Position numbers and translations under genes: made by a program. Positions 63,991 through 64,000 of a DNA stretch of 64,000 bases are shown in pieces. Under the pieces are notes generated by a model, which worked only from the letters and a program-made list of their open reading frames with translations, made no database searches and was not told where the DNA came from. Position 1 is the stretch's first letter, and every line of letters begins with the position of its first letter. Origin of the DNA: G965222335 sp965222335 (GTDB taxonomy: Bacteria; Pseudomonadota; Gammaproteobacteria; Pseudomonadales; Halieaceae); assembly GCA_965222335.1 (NCBI GenBank), contig OZ244944.1, positions 3,534,001-3,598,000 on the forward strand. The letters run 5' to 3'.

Positions 63991-64000
63991 ATCAGTACCC

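Overview
The window looks like a chromosome segment of a marine-type, GC-rich gammaproteobacterium. The gene order trmD-rplS, xerD-dsbC, alaC-hom-thrC-recJ, prfB-lysS, guaB-guaA resembles that of pseudomonads and Cellvibrionales-like bacteria. The intergenic GGGGACGGATACC repeats are also typical of such genomes. The genus is an inference; no rRNA or other decisive marker is present.

Region 1 (1-22.88 kb) is core chromosome: tRNA and ribosome functions (trmD, rplS, prfB with its programmed frameshift, lysS), recombination and repair (xerD, recJ, xseA), periplasmic disulfide isomerisation (dsbC), Asp-family amino acid synthesis (alaC, hom, thrC) and GMP synthesis (guaB, guaA). Two small regulatory islands sit in it. 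One is a CueR-type regulator overlapping a metal permease gene. The other is a three-gene signalling operon (receiver-cyclase, lone receiver, histidine kinase) divergent from a CRP-like regulator. A 30-residue membrane peptide with a strong ribosome site lies between the CRP-like gene and xseA.

Region 2 begins exactly at the 3' end of guaA, a known integration hotspot. It holds phased CTGGCA repeats, ATGGTAT repeats and a decayed P4-type integrase. Everything from there to the window end (about 41 kb) has the mosaic character of an accessory metal-resistance island: a truncated MFS gene, a truncated lspA, a collapsed permease remnant and a decayed glutamate-synthase-like gene separate intact modules.

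The modules in order are: an unusual CDF-like transporter; an AraC regulator divergent from a fatty-acid-hydroxylase-family protein; cadR, its operator and a second unusual CDF; a first czcCBA efflux operon with a small Cys/His periplasmic protein; a classical CzcD; a second czc/cus operon ending in a PII-like protein; merR-merTPA with a perfect operator; an arsenite/bile-acid-type permease; and a copper module (copRS, Met/His-rich small protein, cytochrome c, multicopper oxidase CopA, CopB, APC permease, small membrane and His/Glu-rich proteins). The tail carries an ATP-grasp-like enzyme, a glutaredoxin-MauE fusion, a DUF305 protein, a BCCT transporter and a small-membrane-protein/isoprenylcysteine-methyltransferase cluster cut by the window edge.

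Together the island combines uptake and reduction (Hg), periplasmic oxidation and sequestration (Cu), and trans-envelope or cytoplasmic-membrane efflux (Zn/Cd/Co/Pb/Cu). Each module has its own metal sensor: three MerR-family regulators with diagnostic 19-bp-spacer promoters, plus one two-component system. No feature was checked against a database; family names rest on recognised motifs.
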